NCBI GenBank assembly: GCA_035578005.1
Contig: DATJYK010000162.1
Location: forward strand, 9,515-73,514
Source: Gp13-AA77 sp035578005
Lineage (GTDB): Bacteria; Acidobacteriota; Terriglobia; UBA7540
Direction of reading: 5' to 3'
DNA length: 64,000 bases
The notes beneath the pieces were generated by a model. It made no database searches, was not told where the DNA came from, and saw only the letters and a list, made by a program, of their open reading frames with translations. Positions within the stretch are counted from its first letter, which is position 1. The number at the start of each line of letters is the position of its first letter. Positions 62,055 to 64,000 of the stretch are shown in pieces. The translations under genes and the position numbers were made by a program.

Positions 62055-62113
62055 ACAAGTTGATTTATTACTTATGATTACCATTAGGGGGCTTGATGAT
62101 ATAATGATGTGTG

Positions 62114-62134
62114 TTTACGTAAAATTTACGTAAA
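62114..62134. promoter_or_regulatory. Tandem TTTACGTAAA operator-like sites
   Basis: Two perfect 10-bp palindromes at 62114-62123 and 62125-62134, offset by 11 bp (one helical turn), in the upstream region of the receptor. The same core is at 1745-1766. LacI-family or similar repressor binding is the best guess. Confidence 0.6.
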
Positions 62135-62416
62135 TTGGGTCCCCGGGGGAGCGTTCGGACGGGCAGTTTTGGCCAATTTTAAGTAGTTCTGCTGACGTGG
62201 CTTATTGTATTTGGCGAGCACAGGGACGAAAAACAGCCGTCGTCGCCTTGTACGGCTGCGGCGTGTCCTGGCCAAGGCCGACCCAACGGTGGGCCCTACC
62301 CAACCCGCCGGTCAAAGACGGCGAGTTTCATGACCTTTCACGGGCTAAGGGCCCTAAAAGACAGACTCTGTTTACTTTAGATGGGCTAGGAAGCACACAA
62401 TAAGGACCCCCACGCC

Positions 62417-63805
62417 ATGCGGGCAAACAGCGACTCAAACGACGCAATAAGTAGGGAAGGCGTGAACGAGATCGACTCGAAGCTAAAGCACGCCGCCCTG
62501 GAGCGTGTCCTTCAAAGCGGTACCTTCGCCACGGCCGAATCGATGCGGCAAATCCTGCGATTTATCGCGGAGCATTCCATTGAGCAGCGGGACCAAGAGA
62601 TAAAAGAGTACGCCATCGCTACGGAGGCGTTAGGCCGTGCTCGGGATTTTGACCCCAAGGCCGACAACATTGTCCGTGCTCAAATGCGCCGCGTGCGCCA
62701 GAAACTGGACGAGTACTACCGGCGCGAAGGGGCTGCGGATCCCCTGCGATTGGCTATCCCCCGTGGGCACTACCACGTGGAGTTTCGCGCCCAAGGCGGT
62801 GCGTCAGCACCTGCCGACGGGAAATCGGTGCGGCGGGAAGACACGATCTCAGCCTCTCGTGCCCGCCTTGCAGGACCGTTGGTCTGGAAGCTCGCGGCAG
62901 GGGTTTTGCTCGCCCTGAACGTGGGGCTGGGAGTGATGCTGTACCTCAGACGTTCGACTTCGAGCGCCAAGTCGGTGGATCCCAAGATCTCCTTGGGGCC
63001 GGCGTTGAATCAGATCTGGCGGCCGTTCCTCGAGGCGAGGGAAGAGCCCTTGATTGTTTACAGCAATGCACTGTTCCTGATGAGCGAGCAAGGCGACCTT
63101 TACCGCTACTTTTTGAACGGAGTCCACACGCTTCCTTTCGGGGCTCGGGTGCAGAGCCTTGCAGGTCTTGAGCGTCGCGCGCCTGCCCCGCCGCTCAAGG
63201 GGCCGCTATCCTACTCGGACGCTTACACCGGCACAGGCGAAGTGGTGGCTGCGGCGAAACTGGCCGAATTGTTCGCCCGATGCGGGCGGAATTTCTCCGT
63301 CGAACGCGACGGTATTGTGTCATTCGAGGACATTCGCAACACGAACGTCGTATTTCTCGGCGCCAATCTCGAAGATCCTGTTCTGGCCCAGCTCCCGACG
63401 GTAAATGACCTCGAATTTGAAGAAGATGCCCGGCATGCATTTTCGGGGAGCCAAATCATCCGCGACCGTCATCCGCCTGCGGGACGTCCTTCAACGTATG
63501 AGCTGCAGCGCGATTCTAAGACGCAAGCTATTGAAGGCGATTACGCGCTAGTCAGCCTGCTGCCGGGGGTCACGCCGAATCACTCAATCCTGGTGCTAGG
63601 GGGCATTTCGACCTTAGGCACGCAGGCGGCGGCCGAGTTTGCGACCTCGGAGGATAACATGCGAGCCGTGGCCCAAATGCGTGCAGAGGGTCTCGGCCGG
63701 AAGCCTGCCTCACCCTATTTTCAGGCCTTGCTGGCGGTTCAGATCCGCGACGGTGTGGCTGCCAAGACAGACTGCACTCTGGTGCGAGAAGTGCGGCACA
63801 ACTGA
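62417..63805 (+). CDS. Membrane-anchored winged-helix-like regulatory protein
   Basis: 462 residues from an ATG at 62417. The N-terminal region (about 22-120: LERVLQSGTFATAESMRQILRFIAEHSIEQRDQEIKEYAIATEALGRARDFDPKADNIVRAQMRRVRQKLDEYYRREGAADPLRLAIPRGHYHVEF) is the domain that acidobacterial regulators of this kind share. In it DFDP...D.IVRVQ.R.VR.KL..YY...G..D..RI.IP.G.Y is the recognisable core. A membrane helix (LVWKLAAGVLLALNVGLGVMLYL, about 153-176) then separates it from a 280-residue outer domain with LIVYSNALFLM, GLERRAPAPPLKG and LVLGGISTLGTQAAAEF. It probably senses something outside and acts on DNA inside. Divergent from the receptor, so the receptor is a candidate target. Confidence 0.75.
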   Translation: MRANSDSNDAISREGVNEIDSKLKHAALERVLQSGTFATAESMRQILRFIAEHSIEQRDQEIKEYAIATEALGRARDFDPKADNIVRAQMRRVRQKLDEYYRREGAADPLRLAIPRGHYHVEFRAQGGASAPADGKSVRREDTISASRARLAGPLVWKLAAGVLLALNVGLGVMLYLRRSTSSAKSVDPKISLGPALNQIWRPFLEAREEPLIVYSNALFLMSEQGDLYRYFLNGVHTLPFGARVQSLAGLERRAPAPPLKGPLSYSDAYTGTGEVVAAAKLAELFARCGRNFSVERDGIVSFEDIRNTNVVFLGANLEDPVLAQLPTVNDLEFEEDARHAFSGSQIIRDRHPPAGRPSTYELQRDSKTQAIEGDYALVSLLPGVTPNHSILVLGGISTLGTQAAAEFATSEDNMRAVAQMRAEGLGRKPASPYFQALLAVQIRDGVAAKTDCTLVREVRHN

Positions 63806-63952
63806 TAGTCGGCCGATTGCGCGATCAGGTGATTGGGAAATAACAAGGCGCGCGGTGCTCTAGACTACTTTCCGGTGCAAAAATGACAGGTTCTGATCAA
63901 TGAATTCGCGTGTGATGTCTGACGAATTGTGTCCAAACGCTTCATTTTGAGC

Positions 63953-63996
63953 TTGACAGCAACCATTGACTCTCGATAGGTTCATAATCGATTATG
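63953..63996 (+). promoter_or_regulatory. Possible promoter and palindrome at window edge
   Basis: TTGACA (63953-63958) is followed after 17 bp by ATAGGT, a poor -10, then by the perfect 14-bp palindrome CATAATCGATTATG (63983-63996). The gene it would serve lies beyond the window. No coding start is visible in 63806-64000. Confidence 0.4.
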
Positions 63997-64000
63997 TCGA

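Larger units (their letters stand above)
61896..62416. other. Divergent regulatory region of receptor
   Basis: It holds ATTAGTC-GAAAAG-GACTAAT (62035-62054), an AT-rich block (62050-62125) with TATAAT-like sequence (62089-62094) and the double TTTACGTAAA palindrome. 62140-62410 shows nothing else certain. Confidence 0.5.

Overview
The window looks like a GC-rich chromosome segment from an Acidobacteriota bacterium (Terriglobia/Bryobacterales-like is my best guess, inferred from gene content only). The evidence is three very large Oar-type TonB-dependent receptors with N-terminal carboxypeptidase-regulatory domains, many secreted TPR proteins, two CRTAC1/ASPIC-UnbV beta-propeller proteins, a DUF1501 + planctomycete-type cytochrome (PSCyt1/DUF1549/DUF1553) pair, and multiheme CxxCH proteins. 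I see no rRNA, CRISPR array, prophage or transposase gene.

Layout. 1-2.1 kb: a partial DUF4239 membrane protein (minus, running off the left edge) and a gene-poor stretch with hairpin repeats and a tandem TTTACGTAAA operator-like palindrome. 2.1-6.8 kb: the helicase/exonuclease pair mrfA-mrfB (yprA-yprB) with a Phd/VapC-type toxin-antitoxin module between them; mrfA carries two in-frame insertions of heptanucleotide repeats. 7.1-8.2 kb: a secreted hypothetical protein and a YbhB/YbcL protein. 8.4-10.9 kb: thrC-thrB behind a promoter and a SAM-I riboswitch. 11.7-12.9 kb: a 3'-truncated GH20 hexosaminidase. 13.3-18.4 kb: a frameshifted TonB receptor, a carboxypeptidase-regulatory/TPR protein and tRNA-Leu(UAG). 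18.9-27.3 kb: a GH29 fucosidase, a large TPR protein, a DUF559 nuclease among palindromic repeats, and a second receptor. 27.6-35.3 kb: an IclR regulator, two multiheme cytochrome/TPR proteins, a second GH29 fucosidase and L-fuconate dehydratase. 35.6-40.9 kb: a membrane/coiled-coil protein and the DUF1501-DUF1553 pair. 41.3-56.5 kb: an island of two CRTAC1 propeller proteins and six secreted TPR proteins. 56.5-58.3 kb: repeat-dense. 58.4-63.8 kb: a third receptor and a membrane-anchored DNA-binding-like protein.

How it fits together (inference): the receptors, fucosidases, fuconate dehydratase, hexosaminidase remnant and IclR regulator suggest scavenging of fucose- and amino-sugar-containing glycans. 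The multiheme, TPR and CRTAC1 proteins form an exported protein set of unknown role.

The most unusual aspect is the repeat landscape. Heptamer arrays have invaded coding ends and the interior of mrfA. Several hairpin families supply starts or ends of proteins. A 25-nt motif, in 1-3 copies per array and with an array-specific tag, lies upstream of several minus-strand genes, always in the same orientation relative to the gene.
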